The notes under the pieces: generated by a model
Told to the model about the DNA's origin: nothing
What the model saw: only the letters and a program-made list of their open reading frames with translations
Database searches by the model: none
Position numbers and translations under genes: made by a program
Part shown: piece by piece, positions 9,499 through 18,139 of the stretch
Layout of the letters: the number at the start of each line of letters is the position of its first letter
Numbering within the stretch: position 1 is the stretch's first letter
Source: a virus
Virus record (IMG/VR): IMGVR_UViG_3300017788_000140
Coordinates: 1 to 27,150 of that record
Direction: 5' to 3' (one strand)
DNA: 27,150 nucleotides

Positions 9499-12400
9499 TT
9501 ATCCTCCAAGCCGTTCGTATGTATCTTCGGTCAAAACAGTTCCGTCTGCCAGTCTTGTGCCTTCTGATTTGTACAATATACCGTACAAGTTTATAAAATC
9601 TTCTATGGTCACAGACCCAAAAGAAACCCCAGACAAAACACGTGTGCTACCAACAGTATTCGGGTGTTTTGAAATAGACCAAAATCCAGTAGTGATTCCA
9701 TACAGGTCACCACTTGGTGCACTTCCAGCATAAGATGCAGGCAAAACACGATCCAAACGGTATTTTCTAGACAGATACGAAGACACTATATGCCGTTCCG
9801 TTTCACTCAAGACTCTGTCGTAGATAATCACTTCGTATATCACGCCCGAGAAGGAGTACGACACGTTGTTTAGTGCGTTTGTTACCCACGAAGCAGCAGT
9901 TATTCCTACACCAGAATCCAAAAGGGGCAAACAATACGAACCAAATCGACTCAATGAAATTGCATTTGTGTTGTACGCAATTTCAGCAGCAGGAAGATTG
10001 AATACACTAGAACCGCCTGGACTACCAGGAGTAGCAATTCGTCTTGCAGTATCACTCGACAAGTTTCTACTTTCATTTCCCGAATAGAAAGACCGTATCC
10101 TTCCGTCTGGTTCACGCAACCATTCACCCAAAGCAATGTGTTCCAATGACACACCACTTGTTGTACTCACAAAAGGATTGTACGCAATTCTAGCCGATGT
10201 AGTGCTACCAACATTTGTTCGCAATCCCACCAATCCAGTGTCTGGTGGGTACAACAACGCACCAGAACCGCTAATATAGTAGTACAATGCGTTATTAGGC
10301 GGAACGCGATTAGAAAAAACAGGATCTATATTAGAGTAACTTCGGTGATATAAAGCGTGATCAGTTTCCCCACCACTAACTGATGTGAGTAAGGTGGAAA
10401 CTGTACCCAACTCCAACTGTGGACCCCATATGTGCACTGTTGCGGAAGAGTTTATAGTTCCTATTCCACTCAAGCCCTGTCGTATACCAATGGTGACCAA
10501 TCCTCCGTTGCTGAACGCAGTTTCTGTAATTACAAACCGCCGCCAACTAGTGGTCAGAGTACAAACAATATACGACGATCCTGCCACATGGCGAATCAAA
10601 ATCTTTTCTCCGCCTACTGTGCCTTTCAGCCACACGGAGAACGTATATTTATTGCCTGCGACAATATCTGAAAAGGTTAACGATTTATTAGAAAAATCAC
10701 TGGTACTAGTACCACTGCCAGAATTAAACGTAATAGAAGACGCAGTAGTGTTTCCGTTTGGATCAGTAGCATTAGAATTTTCTACTGGATTTACCCCAGT
10801 TCCTTGAATCGAATCCCCCCACAAAGAAACACCCGCAACAGTAACGAAATTTCCACCAGATGTACTCATAAGAGGATAGTACATTGTAGCAGGGCTGAAC
10901 TGATGGAAAGACCTGTCCGAAGACACGAAACCCAATCCGTAATGGGAAGCAGTATATCCAGCAGAAGTGGTTCCTGCTCGGAAGGCAATAAACACTGTCA
11001 TGTCTTTTGTCAGAGTTAGACCTTTGGACAGAGTAAAGAATTGTCCAGACAGTATTTTCTCTCCAGTTCCCCCTGGTTGGAAAGGAATTTCGCTGGAAAG
11101 CGCACCCAAAGTTGTTCCTGCTGTGTGTCCACCACAGACTCCTGCTTGAAACCACACCGTATTTGGTCCGTAAACAACACCACCATTAAACTGTATTCCG
11201 GTACGTCCTTGAATTCCTCTATCAGCAACAACAAGAGTTGGTCGGAGTTTGTCTACTGTTATTCCTGTATAAGAAGGATTAGTCGTCCACATTGACCACT
11301 TGGGAGGCAATGCGTGATTTTCAGACGGAGACGCATCTCTCCAAATGTCCATACATCTTCCCGTAATCATGGATGCACCACACACACCGATATTTTCAGG
11401 CTTAAGCCAAAGCGTTAAACCACTAATATTAAAAGGAGACTTGTCCACGGCGGTAGGTTGCAAAGCACTCTCCTTTGAACCAATCCATGCAGTAAGTCCT
11501 CCCAAAGGTCCACCCAAAGGATTGTGTGCTGTTCTACCTCGCTCTAAAACGAATGAATACGTGTATCCCAAGTCTGCTACAGTAGACCCACCATTGGTAA
11601 ATGAAGTTCCCAACGGCGCAGTTTTACCGTTGGGTCCAAGTTCAGCAGTGCTTCCAATATACGGATTGTAACCTATGGGATATAAATCTCCTGTGGTTCC
11701 GTAGGTGACTCCGCCAAAATTGACAAACCAAGTTCCCACTGTAATACCGGTTGCACGAAGATCAGTAGTTGTTCCTAGAGTATAAGGTGTGTAATTTCCT
11801 ATGACAGGAATAGAAACACGTTCAATCTGTGAAGATCCACTTGCACTAGCGTCTGCTTCTGCATTTAGAAGAATGGATCCCCACATCTTCATTCCAGCAG
11901 GGTGAACCAGTTTTTTCAAAACAGAAAAGTAACGATCTATACTAATTGAAGATCGCAATTCATAAGAGTACTCTTGATAGTAATCTCCGTCATACATCTT
12001 CCCCAACGAAGACACCTTCCCGCGATCTCCTTTATAGTATCCCGGATATCGTGTAACTGCTGTGGGGGTAAACAAGATCGTAGAAGTTGCGTTTACTCCG
12101 CTCTCACTAACTACGACTCCTGTGACTGACGAGAAAAAGTTGATCCCAGAGTTTTCGATTCTGATTCTAGTAACACCTCCGCCAATACCAGTCTGTTCTA
12201 CTCTGGCAGAAAATCCAACTCCGTCTCCACCTGAAATGTAAACAACATCACCTATCCTATAGTTTTGTCCCTTTGTTGTAACAAAAAACTCTCCAAGAAC
12301 ACTAAAGGTAACTTCCTCTATGGGGTTAATTGTAACCGCAGAAGGAGGTATAAGTGTTATGGATTTGTTCGGAGAAAAGTTCCCAACCAAATCTTTCAAA

Positions 12401-13026
12401 AAAAGTTCCGTAATAGGAACTCCGTCTTGATAGTATTTGTAAACTCGCTCAATCGTAGCGTATCCAGATGGAACACCGAGTGAAGCGTACTGCACAGCAG
12501 TTCCACCAACCAAGAGGTAATGATCCACTTCTCTGTCCCCGCGTGTCACCTTCACAGAAAGTTCTTCTATCCATTGCCCATCAGAAGCCTTGATGATGTC
12601 CGTTTTTGGATAGTAAAACTCAACGTCGCTGTCATATAGAACCCTGAACAAAAACTTGTAGGAACTTTCCGTCCCTTTGTTTCCGTAAAAATCACGAATT
12701 TTCTTCAGAAGGGTTTTTTTGTTTGGAGTTCTACCCAATTCATCAATGGTGAGTACTTCAGGAAATGAATCCAAATACAGACTCTTGAAGTGAGAGAAAA
12801 ACTCCTCTGCATTTTTGTCTACGTCAAAAACCGTATCCAATTTACCCACCACGTAACTGGGCTTGCCTTCAGAGTCCATCCACTCATAATACGCTTTAAT
12901 GAATAGCACTAATTTTCTGTAGTCTGAGCGCGCAAAAAGCGGAAACTGCTCCTCTATGAACGGAGCAATAATACTTTCCAGTTTTTCTGCGGGTGAGTTT
13001 AGAAATATGCTCTTGAAATCAGACAT
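9499..13026 (-). CDS. Probable gp7-equivalent wedge protein with LamG-like and carbohydrate-binding domains
   Basis: A 1,175-residue protein lying between gp6 and gp8, where T4 has gp7 (1,032 residues). Residues 1-390 look like the conserved structural part of marine T4-like phages: FIKAYYEWMDSEGKPSYVVG, then a KKIRDFYGNKGTESSYKFLF segment and FYYPKTDIIKASDGQW, ending near LVHPAGMKMWGSILLN. From about residue 532 the character changes: SGLTLWLKPENIG, WRDASPSENHA, GIQFNGG, and near 1060-1092 VIIYDRVLSETERHIVSSYL, typical of LamG/concanavalin-A-like folds. Inside that fold, about residues 745-885, lies a segment like phage CBM4/9 modules (NKYTFSVWLKG, then SSATVHIWGPQLELG). The wedge role rests on synteny and N-terminal resemblance. 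Binding of host or surface glycans by the C-terminal half is inferred. The stop of gp6 is 1 base upstream and GAGAGG precedes the ATG. Confidence 0.72.
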   Translation of the reverse strand: MSDFKSIFLNSPAEKLESIIAPFIEEQFPLFARSDYRKLVLFIKAYYEWMDSEGKPSYVVGKLDTVFDVDKNAEEFFSHFKSLYLDSFPEVLTIDELGRTPNKKTLLKKIRDFYGNKGTESSYKFLFRVLYDSDVEFYYPKTDIIKASDGQWIEELSVKVTRGDREVDHYLLVGGTAVQYASLGVPSGYATIERVYKYYQDGVPITELFLKDLVGNFSPNKSITLIPPSAVTINPIEEVTFSVLGEFFVTTKGQNYRIGDVVYISGGDGVGFSARVEQTGIGGGVTRIRIENSGINFFSSVTGVVVSESGVNATSTILFTPTAVTRYPGYYKGDRGKVSSLGKMYDGDYYQEYSYELRSSISIDRYFSVLKKLVHPAGMKMWGSILLNAEADASASGSSQIERVSIPVIGNYTPYTLGTTTDLRATGITVGTWFVNFGGVTYGTTGDLYPIGYNPYIGSTAELGPNGKTAPLGTSFTNGGSTVADLGYTYSFVLERGRTAHNPLGGPLGGLTAWIGSKESALQPTAVDKSPFNISGLTLWLKPENIGVCGASMITGRCMDIWRDASPSENHALPPKWSMWTTNPSYTGITVDKLRPTLVVADRGIQGRTGIQFNGGVVYGPNTVWFQAGVCGGHTAGTTLGALSSEIPFQPGGTGEKILSGQFFTLSKGLTLTKDMTVFIAFRAGTTSAGYTASHYGLGFVSSDRSFHQFSPATMYYPLMSTSGGNFVTVAGVSLWGDSIQGTGVNPVENSNATDPNGNTTASSITFNSGSGTSTSDFSNKSLTFSDIVAGNKYTFSVWLKGTVGGEKILIRHVAGSSYIVCTLTTSWRRFVITETAFSNGGLVTIGIRQGLSGIGTINSSATVHIWGPQLELGTVSTLLTSVSGGETDHALYHRSYSNIDPVFSNRVPPNNALYYYISGSGALLYPPDTGLVGLRTNVGSTTSARIAYNPFVSTTSGVSLEHIALGEWLREPDGRIRSFYSGNESRNLSSDTARRIATPGSPGGSSVFNLPAAEIAYNTNAISLSRFGSYCLPLLDSGVGITAASWVTNALNNVSYSFSGVIYEVIIYDRVLSETERHIVSSYLSRKYRLDRVLPASYAGSAPSGDLYGITTGFWSISKHPNTVGSTRVLSGVSFGSVTIEDFINLYGILYKSEGTRLADGTVLTEDTYERLGG

Positions 13027-13027
13027 A

Positions 13028-14890
13028 TCAACCTCTCAAGTTTTGCTTACGAATCACTTGAGGAACAACAGTAACACTCACAGAGTCAGTGTAACCACGA
13101 TTTAATCTCATAACACTGTTTTCAAACACAAACAAATCAGAGTTTCTAGGCTGAACCGTAACAGCAAAGAATACATCTGAAGTTATTGGAGAGAACTTTG
13201 ATCCAAAAGACAGTATCCCTGCATCGTAATCTATTTCTCCTATTTTCGGATAGATGATGCGTTTACCCAAGACAGCATCAGTTGACACTAGGTCTAAATG
13301 ACCAAATCCATCGTCTTCCACTGTAACACTCTCGTACACGTTTCCATCCACTCCAACGTGTTGGAAAGTAGTGCTGTATGCAACAGAAGTGTGAATTCTC
13401 ATGTCTGTAGAAACAACTGACGAGTGTCCTTCGTGTGGATGGTAGATTGGATTTTTGAAGTCTATCGAAAACCCCTTTCTGTCAATCATACTCGCAAGAC
13501 TTACTCGCTTTCTCATTTTTATTGTGGTCTGATTTCCCAAAATAGAGGTGTCTAATTCGTTTATACCTTCTGTTACTTTGGACAAATACAGATTGCTTCC
13601 AAACCGTTCTAATTCGTTGGCAGAATACGCAAACAGATAAGCAGTGACCAGTGCCTTTATAGTAGATGCAGACAAGTTACTTGCATCTGGATTTTGAGTA
13701 ACCAAACAATCTAAAATAACATCAGTGTATTCAGGATCAACTACCTCGGGAGTTATGCTAACAACCGAAGCAGTTTCTTTAAGTCTCCGAGCAACACTTT
13801 CCTTTTCATCTCTAGTTAAAATCGCACCAGATCGTGTTTTGATTGCGATATACACTTTACCGTACTGCGGAGGAACCACAGTTTCCCCGCCGTATACCAA
13901 AATAGAATCTGCACTGGGATATATTTCAGAAACTTTGGTTATGTAATCGTCTTCTGTGACTGCTCTGGACTGTGATTGGTAGAACCGAGGAGCCATAAAT
14001 TTAATCTTTGACACGCTTTCGGGTTCAGATCCTCCCGAAGACTGCGATAGAGTTGCAATGTTTCCCAATCCAGAAACCGAGGACGTAAACGTAGTGATGC
14101 CGTTTCCAATCTCTCCGTTCGTTTCTAGATACTCAATTGTGACAAGACTTCCATCCGTTGGTCTTTTACCTAAAAAGTTGTCACCAAAAAACAAATCATA
14201 AATTCCTAGTTCTCTTTCTTGCAAAAAGAATACAGTAGAATCTCCAGTCAGATTGATGTAGTCAGTACTGTACTGCCAAACATCCGAAGCCCCAGTAGAA
14301 TCATTGGGTGAAGCCTGAATTCGTACCTGAATAGTACTAACATCTGCCTTGTTGTTTGGTATGACCAAATACGAACTACTCTTTCTGTTGCTGTCATAGA
14401 TGTAAGTAATACGACGTAAAGTTCCTTCGTAAACAGGAACAGATTCAAATTGCTGTGTTTCGCCGTTTGCGTACACTGCATCCAACAACACAAACTTGAA
14501 TTGAGAACCATCTGAATCCGCACCCAAAAACTCGGTTCCTCGGGTCAAATATGTGCTGTTTGTTGCTGCTGATGCGGATATTCCTAGAATTGCTTTTGCT
14601 GATCGGATAGATCCAGGAACGTATCCCAACGTTTTTGCATGAGACACAACAGATTTTCTTAAGGTAGCACTGTCTAAAAATGCTTCATTTGCTACCATGT
14701 TTGCATAGAATGCTTGATAATGAGTGTTGTATGCCAACACATCTAAAATCGTATTGAGAACGGATCCGTCAAAGTTATAGTCTTTGAGTGTATTTTGAGA
14801 AGACAGGAACTCCTTAAGAGAAGCCTTTGCCTCTTCAAAATCCAATCCCAAAAGATTGAAAGAATTTCCCTTATTGATAGCCATTGTCAC
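13028..14890 (-). CDS. 6: Baseplate wedge subunit gp6 (baseplate J family)
   Basis: A 620-residue protein close in length to T4 gp6 (660). In the contracted and extended baseplate gp6 forms the ring of wedge dimers that joins wedges around the hub. Recognisable features are the N-terminal YNFDGSVLNTILDVLAYNTH and AFLDSATLRKSVVSHAKTLG stretches, and the central J-like segment AVTEDDYITKVSEIYPSADS followed by PPQYGKVYIAIKT and VVSITPEVVDPEYTDVILDC. The first possible start is a GTG at 14890, whose GTGA overlaps the gp25 stop. An ATG two codons later (14884, MAINKG) is the alternative, and one AAGGAC site at about 14896-14901 could serve either. The gene directly follows gp25, its known partner in the wedge core. 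Confidence 0.9.
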   Translation of the reverse strand: MTMAINKGNSFNLLGLDFEEAKASLKEFLSSQNTLKDYNFDGSVLNTILDVLAYNTHYQAFYANMVANEAFLDSATLRKSVVSHAKTLGYVPGSIRSAKAILGISASAATNSTYLTRGTEFLGADSDGSQFKFVLLDAVYANGETQQFESVPVYEGTLRRITYIYDSNRKSSSYLVIPNNKADVSTIQVRIQASPNDSTGASDVWQYSTDYINLTGDSTVFFLQERELGIYDLFFGDNFLGKRPTDGSLVTIEYLETNGEIGNGITTFTSSVSGLGNIATLSQSSGGSEPESVSKIKFMAPRFYQSQSRAVTEDDYITKVSEIYPSADSILVYGGETVVPPQYGKVYIAIKTRSGAILTRDEKESVARRLKETASVVSITPEVVDPEYTDVILDCLVTQNPDASNLSASTIKALVTAYLFAYSANELERFGSNLYLSKVTEGINELDTSILGNQTTIKMRKRVSLASMIDRKGFSIDFKNPIYHPHEGHSSVVSTDMRIHTSVAYSTTFQHVGVDGNVYESVTVEDDGFGHLDLVSTDAVLGKRIIYPKIGEIDYDAGILSFGSKFSPITSDVFFAVTVQPRNSDLFVFENSVMRLNRGYTDSVSVTVVPQVIRKQNLRG

Positions 14891-15300
14891 CTAGTCCTTT
14901 CGAGAATTATAGTGACTTTTTGTGATTCTCGCACCTCTGCTATACTGTACTCAACCGAAACCATGTACGAATTAGCATCAGGATCAGAAACAACGTCTAC
15001 CAACAGAGTTCCGATTCTAGGCTCGTGTCTGCGAAGTGTTTCTACTATTCTATCTCGGATTTCCAGTGCAGTTACCTCGTCCATAGGCTCAAAAAGTAAA
15101 GCCCGAAGAGAACAACCTAGTCTTGGTTGGAACAAACGCTCTCCAAAAGAAGTATTGAGGAGGTTTCGTATCGACTGCTTTACTGCATTAAGGTTAGTAA
15201 CAAGTAGAGCATCCCCTGTTTTAGGATTGCGATTAAACAAAAAATCCACATCACTGTGTATTGGTGAAGAAGAATTTGTGTTTACTATCCTAACCGGCAC
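14887..15300 (-). CDS. 25: Baseplate wedge subunit gp25 (GPW/gp25 family), GTG start
   Basis: A 137-residue protein of the usual family length (T4 gp25 has 132). It carries the family signatures FGERLFQPRLG at residues 53-62 and the EPR knot motif at 93-95 (RRHEPRI). Gp25 nucleates sheath assembly and locks the wedge core together with gp6 and the gp53 region. The start is a GTG at 15300-15298. It is supported by AAGGGAGA at 15308-15315, 7 bases upstream, and by the absence of a better ATG. The gene begins 16 bases inside the end of the upstream membrane-protein gene, so translation is probably coupled. Confidence 0.95.
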   Translation of the reverse strand: MPVRIVNTNSSSPIHSDVDFLFNRNPKTGDALLVTNLNAVKQSIRNLLNTSFGERLFQPRLGCSLRALLFEPMDEVTALEIRDRIVETLRRHEPRIGTLLVDVVSDPDANSYMVSVEYSIAEVRESQKVTIILERTR

Positions 15301-15980
15301 TGGTCTGTCTCCCTTTGGTTCGTCAGGTGAGCGTTTACGGTTTTGCTGCTGCTTTCTATGACCTGCTCCACCGAATGCTCCGAAATGCCGTCCTTCTCAA
15401 TTTGATCTAGCCCATCAGCAGAACACCACTGGCAGCACACAAATCCTAAAGGCGTTACTCCGTCCATGCACCGCAACGGACTAACAGTAAAGAACAGCAC
15501 GTTATTTATCTCAAAACTTGAACGGAATGCGGACTCAAGCAGCGTCTCTACACGAATAATTCGGTCAGGCGATTGGTCAAGAATACGCACAACATCAATG
15601 TATCGGTTCAGCAGAACGTCCTGTGACTCAATCATCATGCTCTTTACCCCGTTTGCACACGACTCATGGGTAACAGATATGCGCTTAATGGAACTGCCGT
15701 CAGCAAACTTGCCCCCGTTATGAAACTGAAACACCAAGCAACGAGACGCACGAACAGTCACGCGTAGTTCGGTGAGGTGTTCGTGAACGCGGGTGTGGCG
15801 TATCACAGCGTGAGACTCCTCTACCTTGGCTGCTTCTTCTATTTTCTTTTCTGTCTGCTTGCGGTTACGGATCACCCCAACAACACCAATACCGACTCCC
15901 ATTATCAGTACACCCAAAAACTCGCCCCACACAAGCGCAAGGTCTGTTGCTGATTTGAGAAATTCGGTAATGCTGTTCAT
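15285..15980 (-). CDS. Membrane-anchored protein with possible GAF-like domain, unknown role
   Basis: A 231-residue protein not recognised among T4 baseplate parts. Residues of about 17-37 (VWGEFLGVLIMGVGIGVVGV) form one membrane span followed by RNRKQTEKK, so by the positive-inside rule the C-terminal domain should face the cytoplasm. Residues 41-75 are a charged helix. Residues 76-200 hold a compact alpha/beta segment with SRCLVFQFHNGGKFADG at 80-95, THESCANGV, and later NNVLFFTVSPLRCMDGVTPL then GFVCCQWCSADG. This pattern recalls GAF/PAS-type small-ligand domains, but I cannot assign a family. It overlaps the preceding gene by ATGA and gp25 by 16 bases, so it is expressed with baseplate genes. 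Alternatives: a holin-like or lysis-timing protein, or a membrane factor for baseplate assembly. Confidence 0.8.
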   Translation of the reverse strand: MNSITEFLKSATDLALVWGEFLGVLIMGVGIGVVGVIRNRKQTEKKIEEAAKVEESHAVIRHTRVHEHLTELRVTVRASRCLVFQFHNGGKFADGSSIKRISVTHESCANGVKSMMIESQDVLLNRYIDVVRILDQSPDRIIRVETLLESAFRSSFEINNVLFFTVSPLRCMDGVTPLGFVCCQWCSADGLDQIEKDGISEHSVEQVIESSSKTVNAHLTNQRETDQCRLG

Positions 15981-16762
15981 CTGAAACTTGTGCCTCCTGA
16001 ACTTGAGAGCGCAGATCGAACCGTATTTGTAAATTGCGGATCCACCAAGTTAACCGTCGCGTCCACGCTTAACTGGTTGCACGGATCATCACTTTCGGAA
16101 ATTATGTTGCTCATTAGATTTATGGAGGTAACCTTGTCTATGAACGACAGGGCTTCTGCCAGTTTAGCCGTGGCAGCGTCAACAGCACCGTTCACCGCAG
16201 CGTTTGCTGCGTCTATTTTTTGAAATATCCCGTCCACTTCTGCTTGGAAAGCAGAAATACTGTCTACTATTGCAGTTCCTGATCCTGGATCTAATTGATT
16301 TAGAAGTGCTTCCATATCAACCTGTGCTGATATGAGTGTATTGATAGACAGTTTACCATCGTCTTGAATCATGTTTAGCCCCACCCCAATGTCCACTCCC
16401 TCTATGCCAAGAGCACATTGGAACTGCCCATACAGGTTCAGACTACTGATCATTCGAGCCAACTGTTTGGGGTCTTTGTATTTTGCACACTCTTGATCAA
16501 ACTTACTGACCGCAGATCCAACTGCCGCGAATCTAGACTGTGCGGCTTCCAAAGACGGTAATACTACAAATAGTGGATCGCTAGCAGTGCCGTTAGCAGC
16601 AATAAGTCCTGCTACGCGAGAGGAGTTTTTACCTAACAATACACCAGCAGCAGCAATAGAGGTTTCGTTAGGCTTTGTGAGCAGGTTCTGAAAATCATTC
16701 AAACCGAATGTGAGAACGCTTTTTTCCCCGTCAGTTAGTTTTTGTTTACACGGACACGTCAT
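15977..16762 (-). CDS. Unrecognised 261-residue protein after the PAAR tip
   Basis: The protein begins MTCPCKQKLTDGEKSVLTFG, with a CPC pair at residues 3-5. The middle is helical and Ala-rich (AFQAEVDGIFQKIDAANAAV near 168-187, followed by NGAVDAATAKLAEALSFIDK). The C-terminus is Ser/Gly-rich (SALSSSGGTSFR). No signal peptide or clear membrane span is seen, although residues 30-75 are fairly hydrophobic (IAAAGVLLGKNSSRVAGLIA). The gene starts 3 bases after the PAAR stop, with GGGG as a weak ribosome site, and ends in an ATGA overlap with the membrane protein. I do not recognise a family. Its place next to spike and PAAR suggests a hub-associated or ejected protein, or a chaperone for them. 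This is inference from position only. Confidence 0.78.
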   Translation of the reverse strand: MTCPCKQKLTDGEKSVLTFGLNDFQNLLTKPNETSIAAAGVLLGKNSSRVAGLIAANGTASDPLFVVLPSLEAAQSRFAAVGSAVSKFDQECAKYKDPKQLARMISSLNLYGQFQCALGIEGVDIGVGLNMIQDDGKLSINTLISAQVDMEALLNQLDPGSGTAIVDSISAFQAEVDGIFQKIDAANAAVNGAVDAATAKLAEALSFIDKVTSINLMSNIISESDDPCNQLSVDATVNLVDPQFTNTVRSALSSSGGTSFR

Positions 16763-16765
16763 GGT

Positions 16766-17032
16766 TTACCCCGCAAATAGTGTGGTTGAAGTTGTGGGGG
16801 TGTGCCCACAACTGGCTTGACTTGCACCAGTACATATGGGAGTTCCATTAACTACAAAATTTGGACTACCCTGAATCATAACTGCATTATCGTGTTCGTT
16901 GTTTCCGTGATCTTCCACAGGATTACCTTCAACGGAAACAGGAAATCCGTCTAAAAACAAGGTCGGATTACCCACGAGGATTGTTCCCCCTGCGCTGTCA
17001 ATATTTGCTCTGCATACTCCGAATCCTGGCAT
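16766..17032 (-). CDS. PAAR-domain spike tip protein (T4 gp5.4-like)
   Basis: An 88-residue protein with the PAAR layout: Gly/Asn-rich turns (GGTILVGNPTLFLDGFPVSV), then EGNPVEDHGN at 36-44, SPNFVVNGTPICTGASQASC at 56-75 and CGH at 75-77. His42, His47, Cys67 or Cys75 and His77 are candidates for the metal site that rigidifies PAAR cones. These proteins cap the beta-helix of VgrG/gp5 spikes and form the membrane-piercing point. The length fits a stand-alone PAAR tip with no fused effector domain. The gene is 3 bases after the spike gene, with GAGG upstream of the ATG, as expected for partner subunits. Confidence 0.93.
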   Translation of the reverse strand: MPGFGVCRANIDSAGGTILVGNPTLFLDGFPVSVEGNPVEDHGNNEHDNAVMIQGSPNFVVNGTPICTGASQASCGHTPTTSTTLFAG

Positions 17033-17035
17033 GAG

Positions 17036-18139
17036 TTACCTCAAGTTTACCCGCTTGGGTTTGACTACTGGCTCTCCCGAGTTTACTTCAATACGCTTAC
17101 CTTGTTGCATGACCATTACAGCAGAGTCGGTCATAAACGAAATGGTACGCCCAGAAAATCCTATGTTTCCATCAGTGTAGAACTCCAGTGTTTTAGCAGA
17201 CGCTTTAAAGTCGCCCTCCACCTGTAGATTCACATTTGCGTTTGCAAGAATATCTGCATTCCCGTTAATCTGAAGGTTTACCCCGCCACCAATAGTGACA
17301 TTCATTCCGCCCTCAATAACCAACTCAACGCCCGAACCACCTGCAATATGGATCTTCTTGTTACCGTGCACTATTTCGTAGTCGTCTCCAACCACTCGCT
17401 GTACACGGGTTCCGTCAGGGTTGTTCTGCCATCCGTTGCCTATTTCAGTAAATGTTCCCGATTCGTGATAGTCGTGCAACCGTTCCGCACCAAGAGTGTC
17501 GTCCACTTCCCGCACGTGACCACTCTCACTAAAACTCACGTGATTGCGCGGATACTGGGCTGCATAGGGAGTTGGCGGCTCTGACCACGAAGACTTTGAT
17601 TTCATGTCAGGAGTGCTCTGCACATTCTTCTTTACCGTAGCAATTTTCTGTGTCACGATGGTACTCTGCATTTGGGTAGGATCAGAGTTTCGTGCAAGAC
17701 GATTGGTGTCTTGTTCGCCCACTACCGAGACACCAATAGGAAACATTCCTGATTGAACATCTTCAGGTTTTACTGGATATCTACCAGTGGGATCAGAAAA
17801 CCCGTCCACTGTGTTTGCAATATTCTGCGGAATGCCACCAAAAGAACCAATCACAATTGGATCTTGTGCGTCTTCTCCGTCTCTAAAGAAACCGAACACA
17901 TGAGATCCAACCAAAAGCCCAGTGGGAGACGCACCCACACCCGAAAGTGCAGCAGAGGTAATTGGCTGCATTGGATACGCCCAAGGCAAATCTACGGTCG
18001 GCAATTCTACTTTGTTGTGAGAATGAAATCCAAATATTCTAACCCTACACCTTCCTAATTGAAGAGTATCCATAACGTCTTCGACAACGCCATGCCACCA
18101 CACAAAACCCTCTTTTCCTAGAAAGCCTTTCATAGTCAT
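17036..18139 (-). CDS. 5: Baseplate hub spike, gp5-like, without lysozyme domain
   Basis: A 367-residue spike protein. Residues of about 14-105 form the gp5/VgrG OB-fold (WHGVVEDVMDTLQLGRCRVR, then FGFHSHNK, VDLPWAYPMQPITSAALSGV and VGSHVFGFFRDGEDAQDPIV). Residues of about 195-260 hold the conserved stretch FSESGHVREVDDTLGAERLH, then YHESGTFTEIGNGW. From about 260 on come short alternating beta repeats (VELVIEGGMNVTIGGGVNLQ and onward to NIGFSGRTISFM), the trimeric beta-helix needle. T4 gp5 (575 residues) has a lysozyme domain between OB-fold and needle. Here that region is about 90 residues of low-complexity linker with no lysozyme motif. The start at 18139 overlaps the hub gene stop as ATGA. 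An internal ATG two codons later (MKGFLG) is possible. The PAAR tip gene follows directly. Confidence 0.92.
   Translation of the reverse strand: MTMKGFLGKEGFVWWHGVVEDVMDTLQLGRCRVRIFGFHSHNKVELPTVDLPWAYPMQPITSAALSGVGASPTGLLVGSHVFGFFRDGEDAQDPIVIGSFGGIPQNIANTVDGFSDPTGRYPVKPEDVQSGMFPIGVSVVGEQDTNRLARNSDPTQMQSTIVTQKIATVKKNVQSTPDMKSKSSWSEPPTPYAAQYPRNHVSFSESGHVREVDDTLGAERLHDYHESGTFTEIGNGWQNNPDGTRVQRVVGDDYEIVHGNKKIHIAGGSGVELVIEGGMNVTIGGGVNLQINGNADILANANVNLQVEGDFKASAKTLEFYTDGNIGFSGRTISFMTDSAVMVMQQGKRIEVNSGEPVVKPKRVNLR

Noticed and set aside
11676-11690. TATAAATC on the plus strand as a late promoter
   Set aside because: It lies deep inside a minus-strand gene with no plus-strand gene downstream.
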